Positions 16,379 through 25,293 are shown, numbered from the stretch's first letter. The stretch: DNA of 64,000 nucleotides from Pedobacter psychrotolerans (GCF_004340665.1 NZ_SLWO01000007.1:32405-96404); one strand, 5' to 3'. Numbers and translations are program-made. The notes: a model not told the origin generated them from the sequence alone.

Positions 16379-17253
16379 CCGTTTTTTAGAGGTTTAAGTG
16401 CTGAGAAATAGACATCTTCTAATGTTGGGTGAACGGGCTTGAACGCTGCGATCGGGTAATCTGATAAAATCTGGATATTCATTTTACCGGAAATAAACTG
16501 CGAAGAGATCACATGATAATCATTTTGATACCGTTCCATCTCTGTGATCATAATTTGCTTCTGCCATACTTTACCTTCCAGCACCTGAATAAGATCATTT
16601 GGGTTTCCGTAAGTGAGTATGGCCCCTTTATTCATGATGGCCATTTTAGCACACAAATTGCGTACATCTTCCACCAGATGGGTAGAAAGGATAATAATGA
16701 CTTCCTCACTGATGCCACTTAACAAAGTATTAAATCGATTCCGCTCTTCAGGATCAAGACCAGCAGTTGGCTCATCTACAATAATGATCTGAGGATTGCC
16801 AAGAAGGGCTTGTGCCACACCAAATCTTTGCCGCATGCCACCAGAAAATGTATGTACTTCTTTCTTTCGATGCTGAAATAGATTAACCTTATCCAGCAAA
16901 GCCAGAATCTGCTCTTTTCTTTCAGGAGCGTTTATTACCCCTTTTAAAACAGCCATATGCGAAAGCAAATCATAAGCTGATATTTTAGGGTAAACGCCGA
17001 AATCCTGAGGCAGAAAACCCAGGTGTTTTTTAATAGTGCCCGGATCTGCTAATACATCAATATCATTAAAGATCACCTCACCGCTATCCGCTGTTTGGAG
17101 GCCAACAATCGTTTTCATTAAGGATGATTTACCTGCACCATTGGGGCCTAATAAACCAAACATGCCGTTCCCGATTTCCAGCGAAATATTGTTGATGGCA
17201 ACCACCCCATTGGCGTATGTTTTCCGAAGGTTTTTAATTGATAAGTGATTCAT
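16375..17253 (-). CDS. ABC transporter ATP-binding protein
   Basis: About 292 residues from ATG 17253 (MNHLSIKNLRKTY); ATG at 17274 is a possible longer start. All ATPase motifs are present: Walker A GPNGAGKSS (about 34-42), Q-loop GFLPQDFG, signature FSGGMRQR (a variant of LSGGQ), Walker B IIIVDEP, and the switch His in STHLVED. It has the form of ABC-2 type ATPases such as those of antibiotic, Na+ or peptide exporters, with a roughly 80-residue C-terminal extension (QKQIMITEMERY onward). It overlaps the peptidase-fused permease by 4 bp and follows the DUF2975/HTH pair at a distance of 79 bp. Confidence 0.92.
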   Translation of the reverse strand: MNHLSIKNLRKTYANGVVAINNISLEIGNGMFGLLGPNGAGKSSLMKTIVGLQTADSGEVIFNDIDVLADPGTIKKHLGFLPQDFGVYPKISAYDLLSHMAVLKGVINAPERKEQILALLDKVNLFQHRKKEVHTFSGGMRQRFGVAQALLGNPQIIIVDEPTAGLDPEERNRFNTLLSGISEEVIIILSTHLVEDVRNLCAKMAIMNKGAILTYGNPNDLIQVLEGKVWQKQIMITEMERYQNDYHVISSQFISGKMNIQILSDYPIAAFKPVHPTLEDVYFSALKPLKNG

Positions 17254-17286
17254 AGTCATTAAATTTTTGGGCAATAGTTTTCCTAT

Positions 17287-17309
17287 GCACTTTTGGAAGT
17301 GCTTTTTTT
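17287..17309 (+). terminator. Terminator-shaped hairpin in plus orientation inside a minus-strand operon
   Basis: GCACTT (17287-17292), TTGG loop, AAGTGC (17297-17302), then seven T (17303-17309). It reads as a terminator only on the plus strand, while the flanking HTH and ABC genes run on the minus strand. It may block antisense transcription or be an mRNA structure between the two genes. Confidence 0.4.
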
Positions 17310-17332
17310 AATCAAAAAATATGGGTGGTTAT

Positions 17333-17539
17333 TTATGCCTCTACATACTCCAAAATATCGCCAGGCTGGCAGTTCAGGATTTTGCAAATGGCTTCAAGTG
17401 TATCAAACCTTACTCCTTTTGCCTTACCTGTTTTGAGTATGGATAAATTTGCTGGCGTGATCCCTAACCGGTCTGCCAGTTCCTTACTTTGCATTTTGCG
17501 TTTGGCCAGCATCACATCTACATTTACTACTATTGGCAT
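17333..17539 (-). CDS. Cro/CI-type HTH regulator (YozG-like)
   Basis: A 68-residue single-domain XRE protein. The recognition helix-turn-helix is clear in KELADRLGITPANLSILKTGKAKGVRFDTLEAICKILNCQPGDILEY, which is nearly the whole protein. The family is typically encoded directly after a DUF2975 membrane protein, as here (2-bp gap). The pair is thought to be a membrane-linked regulatory module whose signal is unknown. An A/T palindrome at 18095-18117 upstream of the pair is a candidate operator. The ABC-peptidase genes downstream are natural candidate targets. Confidence 0.9.
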   Translation of the reverse strand: MPIVVNVDVMLAKRKMQSKELADRLGITPANLSILKTGKAKGVRFDTLEAICKILNCQPGDILEYVEA

Positions 17540-17541
17540 GG

Positions 17542-18057
17542 CTAAATAATTAAGTCCTGATCGTTTTGTAAATTTAAGCCCTGTTTAAATATGGCAGCAA
17601 TAAAAAGCGCAAATATTCCCATAATGCAATGGGCTATAATCATAAATCCGTACGGGTAGTCTTCCACAGAATAAACATAGAGGATGAGAAACAAAATGGG
17701 AAAGATCAGAAGGTTGATCAGGTAAAAAAGTCTCAGGTGATGAATCCCCTGTAAGGTAAATATTTTTTTAGGTTTGAAGGATTTGAACACATTACTGAGC
17801 AAAACAAAAAACACGCCGTAAATAAAAATAAGCAAAACCATTTCTGCAATATAAGCCGTAGCATATTCCGAGCCCAGTAAAAAATGCTGGGAAGTAAAGG
17901 GATAACAAATTGCAAAGCGGTTATCTGGCAAGTGTTGCAGAGTAGACAGATTGAATGCCACGCAGAGGATAATATACAGGGCTGTTAAAATATATCCGGC
18001 AGCGATCACCCTGGTGAGGTAAAAAGCAATGGTTGAAATATGGCGAACTAACTTCAT
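17542..18057 (-). CDS. DUF2975 membrane protein
   Basis: A 171-residue protein with four membrane helices (about 8-30, 65-88, 105-125 and 138-158) and the family's FKSFKPKKIFTLQGIHHLRLFYLINLL stretch between helices 2 and 3, which normally reads NPFxxxNxxxLRxIA. DUF2975 proteins pair with small YozG-type HTH regulators, and the HTH gene starts 2 bp after this stop. A membrane-bound modulator of the regulator is the usual suggestion, without proof. Its short upstream region is extremely A/T-rich and palindromic. Confidence 0.85.
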   Translation of the reverse strand: MKLVRHISTIAFYLTRVIAAGYILTALYIILCVAFNLSTLQHLPDNRFAICYPFTSQHFLLGSEYATAYIAEMVLLIFIYGVFFVLLSNVFKSFKPKKIFTLQGIHHLRLFYLINLLIFPILFLILYVYSVEDYPYGFMIIAHCIMGIFALFIAAIFKQGLNLQNDQDLII

Positions 18058-18094
18058 ATCGTTGAAAAATTAATTATTCACTAAAAATAATAAT

Positions 18095-18117
18095 TAATTA
18101 TTGTAAAACAATAATTA
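18095..18117. promoter_or_regulatory. Candidate operator palindrome for DUF2975/HTH operon
   Basis: TAATTATTGT (18095-18104) and ACAATAATTA (18108-18117) are exact inverted copies around AAA, 38-60 bp before the DUF2975 start. The flanks also carry a near-direct repeat (ACTAAAAATA at 18080 and 18120). Its size fits a dimeric HTH site, although the A/T richness lowers significance. Confidence 0.4.
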
Positions 18118-18169
18118 GTTACTAAAAATATGAAATTAATAATTCCAGACTATTTTGTTCGCATAAAGA

Positions 18170-20587
18170 TTAATTACTTGATTTTTTGGTATCATCGTTC
18201 GTAATGCTACGTTCACTCTTTTTAATAGAACCTTTCAGTTTTCCGAATTTCCAGTTCATGCTCAGGTTAACTCGTCTGAATGGATTTTCACGAATCCGTT
18301 CCTGTGTGAAGTTTACGCCTTCATTATAACTTCTGTAAGCCCTGTATTTTTGAAAAGGATTTGCCACTAAGGCAGAAAAGATCAGCTTATCTTTAATGAT
18401 ATCCTTACTTCCGCTTAAAGCAATATAATAACTGTCGTTTGACTTGCCTTGCAACATCACATCTGGTGCTCCATAATTAATAGAAATACTAGACTTCCAA
18501 TTCTTTTCGAACTTATAACTGGTGTTAAAATTGGCATAACCCGTTACACCATTATTTTTAGTCAGTACACCACTTATCATCCCTTCCAGCCAGATATAAT
18601 TCAGGTTAGCACTTACGTTAAGGTTCCATTTTCCTGTAATTGGGTAATTAAAATTGGCATTGGTACCAAGGAGTTTGTTTTTACCAATATTATAGGAGGT
18701 TATCCGTGTCAGGTTTTCGGCAGCAAAATATTCATATACTTGCTGTTGGGTGTTGTTGGCAAAATTATACGTCAAGCTTAAATTAAGCGATCCCTTTTTA
18801 AAGTTGCTATAGGTCATCTCGAAGTTATTGCTTAATGCAGCTTTCAGATCTGGATTTCCATAATACTCAAAGTTTGGTCTTGATTTATCTACAAATGGGT
18901 TGAGATCCCAAATACCCGGACGTTGAATGCGTTGAGTAAAACCTAAACTAATACTTTGGCTATTCTTTAAGGTTCTGTTTAAGGAAACTGAAGGAATCAG
19001 GTTATAATAATCAGATTTAACAGTAGAATTAGTACTTTCAAAATTGCCTGTAACATCAGTACGTTCCAAACGGGCACCACCTTTAAAAGTCCAGTCTTTT
19101 AATTTTAAAGTGTAGGTATTATAAATCCCAAAAATATTCTGATCGTTAGTATAAACGTTACTCTGTGATGGATCGTTAATATAGATCTGCTGGGCCTCAT
19201 TAAAATTCAGGTACTGAAAATTGCTTTCTCCATTTCTCAGAATTGCCTTTACTCCTGCCTCTATGGTCAGTTTTTTAAATGGATTGATGTAATCAATTTG
19301 AGCCGTCTGTTCTTTTGATTTGCTCGTATTATCCTGTTTGTAATTCAGACCGGTGTAATTGAGTCTGTTGCTAAACATCACATCATTCAGTTGTGGTTCA
19401 GAACTGTCAAAAAGCTTATAGGAGAATGTTAAGAGGTGTTCTTTTTTATTTTTAAATCCTTTCTGATAGTTTAATGTATAATCCGTTCCACGCCATTCAT
19501 ATCTGGTTTTGCTCTCCAGATCATAACCAGATGATACCGCACCATCTTTAATATCGAAATGCTGACCTAGATTTTGTTCATTATAACCACCATATGGGTT
19601 CACTTCTAAGGTGACCAGGTTTAAAGAATCAAGCTCATAACTAAATTCCCCTCCACCCCAGGCCCATTGATTATCTGTTTTTTGTGTACCTAAAGAATAC
19701 AGGCTCGATGCAATTGCGGTGCCCCGGCTATTTCTCATATCTGTAATTTTTACACCATCAACCTGCCACACACCTGTACCACCGTAAAGGCTCGCCCCAA
19801 AGTTACCTTGCTTAATGGTAAAGTTTAGATTCCCACTCGGCCCGCCTGGAAACTGGTTACGCACATTCACATTCCCGCTATAGCCGTTCTCCATTTTTTT
19901 GGAAGTGATGATATTGATGATACCCGCCAAACCCTCGCTTTCATATTTGGATGGTGGTGTGGTAATTACTTCTATTTTTTGCACCCCTGCAGCGGGCATA
20001 CTTTTCAGAAACTCTTTCGGGTCACGGGTTAAAATCCCGGAAGGTTTGCCATTAATCAGGATGCGGTAATTGCCAGCTCCCTTTAATTTTACATTATCAT
20101 CTGCATCTACTGATAAAAGAGGAACTTTGCGCATCATATCCAATACAGAAAGCACCTTACTTTCAGGGTCTGATTGTATATCATAAATAATCCGGTCAGG
20201 TTCTTGTTTAATGATAGGTTTACTACCGGCAACGGATACTTCATTTAGTTCATTACCTGAGGAAACCACCAAAATCTTGCCCAAATTGAGATCATCTTTA
20301 AGGTTTACATCAAGCTGTTTTGAACGATATCCCAGCGATCCAATAATGATTTTATATTTACCCTGACCAATTCCATCAAAAGAGAATTTACCTTGTTCAT
20401 TAGATACCGCACTTTTAATTACCACTGAATCTTTTTTAAGCGCAACAGTAAAATATTCTCCGGGTTTTTGAGTAAGGCTATCAACGATTACACCACTAAT
20501 CTGGTATTTTTTTTCTTGTGCCTGAAGGGTGGAAAGTGTAAAGCTGCATTGCAATACAATGCATAAAATCGTTAAGTATCTGCTCAT
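18170..20587 (-). CDS. Outer-membrane beta-barrel family receptor with regulatory-like domain
   Basis: An 805-residue protein with a signal peptide (1-23, ending LQAQE). A carboxypeptidase-regulatory-like beta-sandwich follows (about 28-110: ISGVIVDSLTQKPGEYFTVAL, then GKFSFDGIGQGKYKIII). Next is a plug-like domain (about 120-230: VLSVLDMMRKVPLLSVD, YRILINGKP) and a long C-terminal barrel in the style of the OMP_b-brl_3 family. It differs from SusC, having no RagA-type plug signature and no neighbouring SusD. Such receptors are TonB-linked in appearance but their ligands are mostly unknown. No operon partner is evident; the DUF2975 pair starts 112 bp downstream. Confidence 0.88.
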   Translation of the reverse strand: MSRYLTILCIVLQCSFTLSTLQAQEKKYQISGVIVDSLTQKPGEYFTVALKKDSVVIKSAVSNEQGKFSFDGIGQGKYKIIIGSLGYRSKQLDVNLKDDLNLGKILVVSSGNELNEVSVAGSKPIIKQEPDRIIYDIQSDPESKVLSVLDMMRKVPLLSVDADDNVKLKGAGNYRILINGKPSGILTRDPKEFLKSMPAAGVQKIEVITTPPSKYESEGLAGIINIITSKKMENGYSGNVNVRNQFPGGPSGNLNFTIKQGNFGASLYGGTGVWQVDGVKITDMRNSRGTAIASSLYSLGTQKTDNQWAWGGGEFSYELDSLNLVTLEVNPYGGYNEQNLGQHFDIKDGAVSSGYDLESKTRYEWRGTDYTLNYQKGFKNKKEHLLTFSYKLFDSSEPQLNDVMFSNRLNYTGLNYKQDNTSKSKEQTAQIDYINPFKKLTIEAGVKAILRNGESNFQYLNFNEAQQIYINDPSQSNVYTNDQNIFGIYNTYTLKLKDWTFKGGARLERTDVTGNFESTNSTVKSDYYNLIPSVSLNRTLKNSQSISLGFTQRIQRPGIWDLNPFVDKSRPNFEYYGNPDLKAALSNNFEMTYSNFKKGSLNLSLTYNFANNTQQQVYEYFAAENLTRITSYNIGKNKLLGTNANFNYPITGKWNLNVSANLNYIWLEGMISGVLTKNNGVTGYANFNTSYKFEKNWKSSISINYGAPDVMLQGKSNDSYYIALSGSKDIIKDKLIFSALVANPFQKYRAYRSYNEGVNFTQERIRENPFRRVNLSMNWKFGKLKGSIKKSERSITNDDTKKSSN

Positions 20588-20793
20588 AGAAGATTAGTTT
20601 GTCTGCAAAATAGTTTTGCTCGGTTATCTACTAGATGCAAAAGTTTAAAGAATGTTGCACGTTCTCTTGATTTTCATTTTAAATAAATTGACAATCAACA
20701 AATTAGTTTTTAGTGCCTGTGCTTAAAATTAGATGATATTGACTGATTAGAAAGTATTTATCATAAATCAAATATTATATTATCATTTAAAAT

Positions 20794-21912
20794 TTATCCT
20801 TTTCTTCTCTGCGGATATTTTCTTTTCATCCATAAAAGGCTTCCTGTGATGGAGAGAAACGCCGGGCTAAGCCCAAAGAAAACATAAATCCATTTGAGTA
20901 CATCACCACCAAAGTAACCAGCATGCAGTTGATAAGCCATATATTCAAAACGCTCTTCCATACTTTGTTTGTCAATGATCGTTTGTTTTTTTAATGCTCC
21001 TGTTTCTGCATCAAAAGCAATGCTACTTGCTTTTCCCTGAAGTAGCAAATTTGTAGTGGAAGGCATGTGCCCCCTTACCAATATTTCACCACCTTTAACT
21101 GTCGGAATATTCACAGCAATTGGCTTAAAGCCTATTACATGATTTTTGGCTTTCATTACGATGCGATCAATATTTGCAGGAACCAAGTAATTTTCCTGCT
21201 GTTTAGGCAGCGTCCACATCGAAGGGCTAAAATATTCCCGGAGCATCCAAAAGCCGGTAAAAAAAAGCACCATATTAAATATCAGTGACCATACACCAAT
21301 AATTCGGTGAAGTGAAGAAGCACCTGTTCGCCAATTAGAAAAGCGCAGCACTGATTTAAATCTCAAGGCCTGCCAAAAATGTTTGCGGTAAATGATCGTG
21401 CCCGTTAAAAGAGAAAGTAACATCAGTAGTCCAATAATCGCTGTTATAAACATCCCCGGGATACCCATTTGCAGACTATAATGCAAAGTATAAAGCCAAC
21501 GAAAAAAAGATGGAGAAAGCTCACCATAGTCTCCTTCTTTGATGATTTTTCCAGTATATGGATTTACAAAAACAAAGTACAGATAGTTATCCGTCAGGTT
21601 TTCCTGTCGCTTATAGAGCATGAATTCATAACTGTCGAAACGGTCACATGGAAAGTCATGCAGCACCAGCTTTTTCAGGTTAGGATGCGTGCGGAGAATC
21701 ATTCTATACATATCATCAGCCGGAACTGTTGTATTCCCGGGCTTCAGATGATGAAGCTCGGGATTGAAGTAACGATCAAGATCATGCCGGAATACAAGCA
21801 ATGAACCGCTCAGTCCGTAAAGCAGAAAGAACAGGCCCACGGTAAGTCCTAGCCAGCCATGAATCCTGAATGACACTTTGGTCAGGCGGTTTATCCATTG
21901 TTTCATCTCCAT
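20794..21912 (-). CDS. PepSY-associated TM protein, putative ferric-siderophore reductase
   Basis: About 372 residues from ATG 21912 (MEMKQWINRL). A longer frame to 22023 would overlap the receptor gene, and this ATG lies 7 bp after the receptor stop. Four membrane helices are visible (about 15-38, 150-172, 198-220 and 340-362). The pattern FRIHGWLGLTVGLFFLLYGLSG at the N-terminus, HYSLQMGI, ASSLHRIIGVWSLIFNMVLFFTGFWML and the YQLHAGYFGG region are typical of PepSY_TM proteins. The conserved His residues fit heme-type ligation as in FoxB-like inner-membrane siderophore reductases. Being cotranscribed with a siderophore receptor supports iron release from an imported chelate. A parallel pair exists at 57505-61109. 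Confidence 0.85.
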   Translation of the reverse strand: MEMKQWINRLTKVSFRIHGWLGLTVGLFFLLYGLSGSLLVFRHDLDRYFNPELHHLKPGNTTVPADDMYRMILRTHPNLKKLVLHDFPCDRFDSYEFMLYKRQENLTDNYLYFVFVNPYTGKIIKEGDYGELSPSFFRWLYTLHYSLQMGIPGMFITAIIGLLMLLSLLTGTIIYRKHFWQALRFKSVLRFSNWRTGASSLHRIIGVWSLIFNMVLFFTGFWMLREYFSPSMWTLPKQQENYLVPANIDRIVMKAKNHVIGFKPIAVNIPTVKGGEILVRGHMPSTTNLLLQGKASSIAFDAETGALKKQTIIDKQSMEERFEYMAYQLHAGYFGGDVLKWIYVFFGLSPAFLSITGSLLWMKRKYPQRRKG

Positions 21913-21919
21913 GTCCAGA

Positions 21920-24106
21920 TTAAAATTTATAACCGAGGTTAAGCCTGAATTCGCGAGGAGGATAGGGCACGTAAGCGAAAGTACCAATGTTGGCCGAAGA
22001 AGGTGTAATCCAGCCACTTCCATAATTAAACCTGTTCAGGATATTATTAACAATACCATTAACGGAAAAACGGCTGTTAGACCAACCTACCCCCCCATCC
22101 AAACGAAGTAACGGCGCCAATGTTAATTGTTGAAGTTCATATCTGCCTGCCCTGCCTACTTGCCATTGATAACCTGCAGAAACTGAAAATCCTTTTAAAG
22201 CAGCAAATGGAATAGCGTAATTCAGCCAGGTATTTTGAATATGCTTTACTCGAAATGGTGTAATCAAACCTATCCTGGCCGGATTGGTGTCTTTTGAAAT
22301 ATGACTATCCGTATAGGCGTAGTTGATTACCGCATTTAGTCCTTTAAAAATTTCACCCTTCAAATCAAATTCTACACCCTTTGAAAGGGTTTGCCCAAGC
22401 TGTGTTTGTACATTGATGGATGGATCACTCACCTTAACATTATCACGAATAATTCGGTAGATAGACACCGTAGTATTCCATTTGCCATTCATCCAGTCTT
22501 TCTTCAATCCAAATTCCAGATTCTGTCCTTTCAATGGTTTAAAAGCTTCACCTGTGGTAGTATTTACACCGCTTTGTGGTGTAAAAGTCTCATCATAAAG
22601 ACCATAGACAGAAAAATCAGGAAGCAATGAATAGCTCAAACCTATCTTCGGCGTAAATACGTTATTCTTAGTAGTGCCCAGGCTGGTTTTTGAAACACTC
22701 TTCTGCACACCTGTCTCGCTAAAAGTAAATCTAGCACCAAATGTTAAACGAAGTTTTCCCTCCAGCATGCCAAGTTCATCCTGCATATAGGCCGCCTGGT
22801 AACTAATGGACTGCTGGTCTGTTGCAATATCCGATAGTGCGCCTCCCCTTACATTGGCATCAAAAGCAATTCCATAAACAGGGTTTGATGCATCAAGCGG
22901 ATAAAGTGTTTGGTTTGCCGTTGGATCATTGGATCCGGAATAAGAAAGGAAACTTTTGTGGTTAATATCAAGACCTCCTGTGAAATCGTGACGGATGCTG
23001 CCAGTGTTGAATACCCCACTAATGTAAGGCTGGATAGCCAATACATCGGTGTTGAGCCTTTCATAAGTTGCCCTTCTCATGATCAAATTTGGCTGGGCAG
23101 CGTTGTATCTGGATACAAAAAAGTAAGTTCCTTCGAGGTGGTCATGCGCATAAGCCGCATTTATCGTTAGCTGCCAATTCGCATTGAAAGCATTATGATA
23201 GCTTAAAAATCCATTGTGCTCAATGGATTTCATCGGTGCCTTATTGGGGTCATTGATGGTAAAATCAGTCGGCAAACTCGCAAATCCATCTGGTGCAAAC
23301 ACAGTTGCGAAATACTGCTGAAAACGTTGCGTTTGAAAGATGTATTCTGCTGAAAGATAAGAATGGTTATTGATATTGTATTTCAGCACGGGATCTACCA
23401 CCACTTTATCGTTAAAATTATATCGCTGAAATGATTTAGCCTTCTGTCCGGCTGCATTCAATCGATACTGCCATTTTCCGGCTTTATCTAAGTTGCCATC
23501 AAAATCAACGTTTGCCCTATACAGGTTGAAACTGCCTACAGAAAAACCTATCTCACGGGTATTCGTACCCATTGGCTGTTTAGTTACAATGTTATAGGAG
23601 CCTGCCGGATCAAAAAGGCCATTAATATAGCTGGATGGACCTTTAATAAATTCTACCCGGCTGATGATGGCCGCATCTTCCGCACTCGGCCCCGCATAAA
23701 TCATCGAAAGATCCAGACCATTGCGCATGGGTGTTATCTGAGCCCCCCTCATAAATACGTAAGAAGTATAAAGATCAGCATTGTTATTGCGGGTGGCTCC
23801 GCTGACATTTCTGGTTACACTTTCATTTACAGAAATTGCCTGCTGATCGGCGATGATGCTTTGATCAATTTCCTGAATATTTTGTGGCAACTGAAGTAAT
23901 GGTGTATTAACTTTCAGCGTAGCTGAAGACTTATTAATGTTGTAACGGCGATAGTAACGTGAACTGATTTTTACTTCGCTGAGTGTTTTTGCCGAAGTAT
24001 CCTTCGCTATGCGTACCGAATCCTTTTTTATTGATGGCTTTTCTTGTGCAAAAACCATGAATATTTGTAAAACCAGACATAGCCCGGTAAATATGATTTT
24101 TTTCAT
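21920..24106 (-). CDS. TonB-dependent siderophore receptor
   Basis: A 728-residue protein with a signal peptide (1-20, ending VFAQE). The TonB-box/plug region follows: LSEVKISSRYY near 42, LLQLPQNIQEIDQSIIADQQ, VTRNVSGATRNN, YTSYVFMRGAQITPMRNGLD, VEFIKGPSSYINGLFDPAGSYNIVTK. This order matches the FhuA/FoxA/FpvA siderophore-receptor family. The barrel ends with LNLGYKF, a terminal Phe suited to outer-membrane insertion. It lacks the CarboxypepD_reg extension found in the second receptor at 58752. Its transcript carries two hairpins just before the start codon. Downstream, 7 bp away, is the PepSY reductase gene. The ligand is not predictable. Confidence 0.92.
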   Translation of the reverse strand: MKKIIFTGLCLVLQIFMVFAQEKPSIKKDSVRIAKDTSAKTLSEVKISSRYYRRYNINKSSATLKVNTPLLQLPQNIQEIDQSIIADQQAISVNESVTRNVSGATRNNNADLYTSYVFMRGAQITPMRNGLDLSMIYAGPSAEDAAIISRVEFIKGPSSYINGLFDPAGSYNIVTKQPMGTNTREIGFSVGSFNLYRANVDFDGNLDKAGKWQYRLNAAGQKAKSFQRYNFNDKVVVDPVLKYNINNHSYLSAEYIFQTQRFQQYFATVFAPDGFASLPTDFTINDPNKAPMKSIEHNGFLSYHNAFNANWQLTINAAYAHDHLEGTYFFVSRYNAAQPNLIMRRATYERLNTDVLAIQPYISGVFNTGSIRHDFTGGLDINHKSFLSYSGSNDPTANQTLYPLDASNPVYGIAFDANVRGGALSDIATDQQSISYQAAYMQDELGMLEGKLRLTFGARFTFSETGVQKSVSKTSLGTTKNNVFTPKIGLSYSLLPDFSVYGLYDETFTPQSGVNTTTGEAFKPLKGQNLEFGLKKDWMNGKWNTTVSIYRIIRDNVKVSDPSINVQTQLGQTLSKGVEFDLKGEIFKGLNAVINYAYTDSHISKDTNPARIGLITPFRVKHIQNTWLNYAIPFAALKGFSVSAGYQWQVGRAGRYELQQLTLAPLLRLDGGVGWSNSRFSVNGIVNNILNRFNYGSGWITPSSANIGTFAYVPYPPREFRLNLGYKF

Positions 24107-24121
24107 TTAATTTTCTGTGTG

Positions 24122-24179
24122 GGTAGTTTTCAACTACCGTTAATCCTAGCGACTATGATCCATGGGTGGTTCATAGTCG
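24122..24179 (-). promoter_or_regulatory. Two-hairpin leader upstream of the siderophore receptor
   Basis: On the minus strand, CGACTATGA (24179-24171) pairs with TCATAGTCG (24158-24150) around a 12-base loop. Eleven bases later GGTAGTT (24138-24132) pairs with AACTACC (24128-24122) around a GAA loop, ending 15 bases before the ATG. Both stems are perfect. It could be a cis-regulatory RNA or operator; no known riboswitch class is recognised. Confidence 0.5.
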
Positions 24180-24239
24180 GTATTCTATTGATAATGATGA
24201 TGTGAAATATGATCTGACGATTTTACACTTGACTAAACT

Positions 24240-24412
24240 GAATTCGATAAATAATATGAATAGAATACTATTTGAATGCGTTATTTATACCTTAACTACC
24301 CCGCCCTTTGGGCACCCTCCGATACATCTGAGGGAATGGCGATCGTAATTCCCCTCTTTCAGAGGGGTGGTCGCAGACCGGGGTGTTAAATCAGTAAATA
24401 TCAATCGAATTC
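24240..24412. repeat. MITE-like palindromic repeat element, copy B
   Basis: A 173-bp element bounded by exact terminal inverted repeats, GAATTCGAT (24240-24248) and ATCGAATTC (24404-24412). The interior contains nested inverted repeats and outer ACCCCG/CGGGGT arms. It is closely similar to copy A at 12157-12330, differing at scattered bases only. No reading frame is present. It occupies most of the gap between the siderophore receptor leader and the lipoprotein at 24423. Confidence 0.78.
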
Positions 24413-24422
24413 CGTTTACACA

Positions 24423-24926
24423 TCAGTGTTTACCGTGATCATGCTCCATTGAATGCGATGAGGGTATCAAATTGAACTTTTTCAGGTAAACATCCGATTC
24501 ATTAAGTATTTGCTTGTATTGGCTATCCAGTTTTTTGATCTTAATTCTTTCGCCTTCAAAGTATTTTACGGCTTCCGCATTACCCTTTCCTTCAACATCT
24601 GGCTCAAATTCCTGCATCCATTTCATCATATCCTGATCTACCTGATCAAGCTTCCCTATGAGTATGGCAATATTTTTTTGCTCGGTTATGGTATCAATAC
24701 CGGGTTGAGTATCCTTGAATGCCTTTAATCCGATTCTGGATAGCGTATCCAACATCAGCCTGTTTTTCGAAGCAATTTCTCCATCCTCCATTACCTTATT
24801 GTGCAGATCGACCACTTCCTGGCGGATCACTTTATAATCAGTTTCATTGTTACAACCTAAAAACATTGTCAAACAAAGTGCAACCATTATCCCGGAAGCA
24901 GCGTATGTTTTAAATAAATTTCTCAT
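24423..24926 (-). CDS. Small helical lipoprotein (annotated elsewhere as viral A-type inclusion protein)
   Basis: About 167 residues from ATG 24926 (MRNLFKTYAA); an ATG at 24962 would put twelve polar residues before the signal. A lipoprotein signal ends in MFLGCNN. The mature part is helical and charged, with the pattern EVVDLHNKVMEDGEIASKNRLMLD and later DQVDQDMMKWMQEFEPD. It resembles a Bacteroidota lipoprotein family that carries the misleading name viral A-type inclusion protein. The C-terminus is His-rich (HSMEHDHGKH), which suggests metal contact. Role unknown; it lies between iron-uptake genes and a Cys-rich small protein. Confidence 0.72.
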   Translation of the reverse strand: MRNLFKTYAASGIMVALCLTMFLGCNNETDYKVIRQEVVDLHNKVMEDGEIASKNRLMLDTLSRIGLKAFKDTQPGIDTITEQKNIAILIGKLDQVDQDMMKWMQEFEPDVEGKGNAEAVKYFEGERIKIKKLDSQYKQILNESDVYLKKFNLIPSSHSMEHDHGKH

Positions 24927-25293
24927 CACGTTAGTATTTTTAATACGAATAACATTTACCAAAGCAGCACTTTCGCAAGCTGTAATCTTCAGTATGCAGC
25001 AGATTCACTTCTAAAAAAAACAATAATACAGGCCTTTTGCCAGAACATTCCTAAACGAGACATCGCGGAATATTTAGCATGATATAGAAAAAGATCACGG
25101 CAACTTTAATGCTATACGCTAATATTACAAACGATAAAACAATAGCATTGAGCCTTTAAACATAATTTAATTAAACTATGAATTGACATATTAAGCTTCT
25201 ACAATTTGGTCACTCTTCTAAAAAGAGAAACACAGTCACCTTTTAAGGTAGCCGCAAACTAGGGCATAAAATGCAAAAACATAATGATCTAAA
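24927..25293. other. Gene-free stretch of 367 bp
   Basis: A/T-rich intergenic DNA upstream of the small lipoprotein, presumably containing its promoter. No RNA gene, strong hairpin or coding frame was recognised. Confidence 0.5.

Noticed and set aside
24107..24180. Known riboswitch (cobalamin, TPP or similar) before the siderophore receptor
   Set aside because: No conserved core of a known class is visible and the leader is too short; only the two hairpins are reported.
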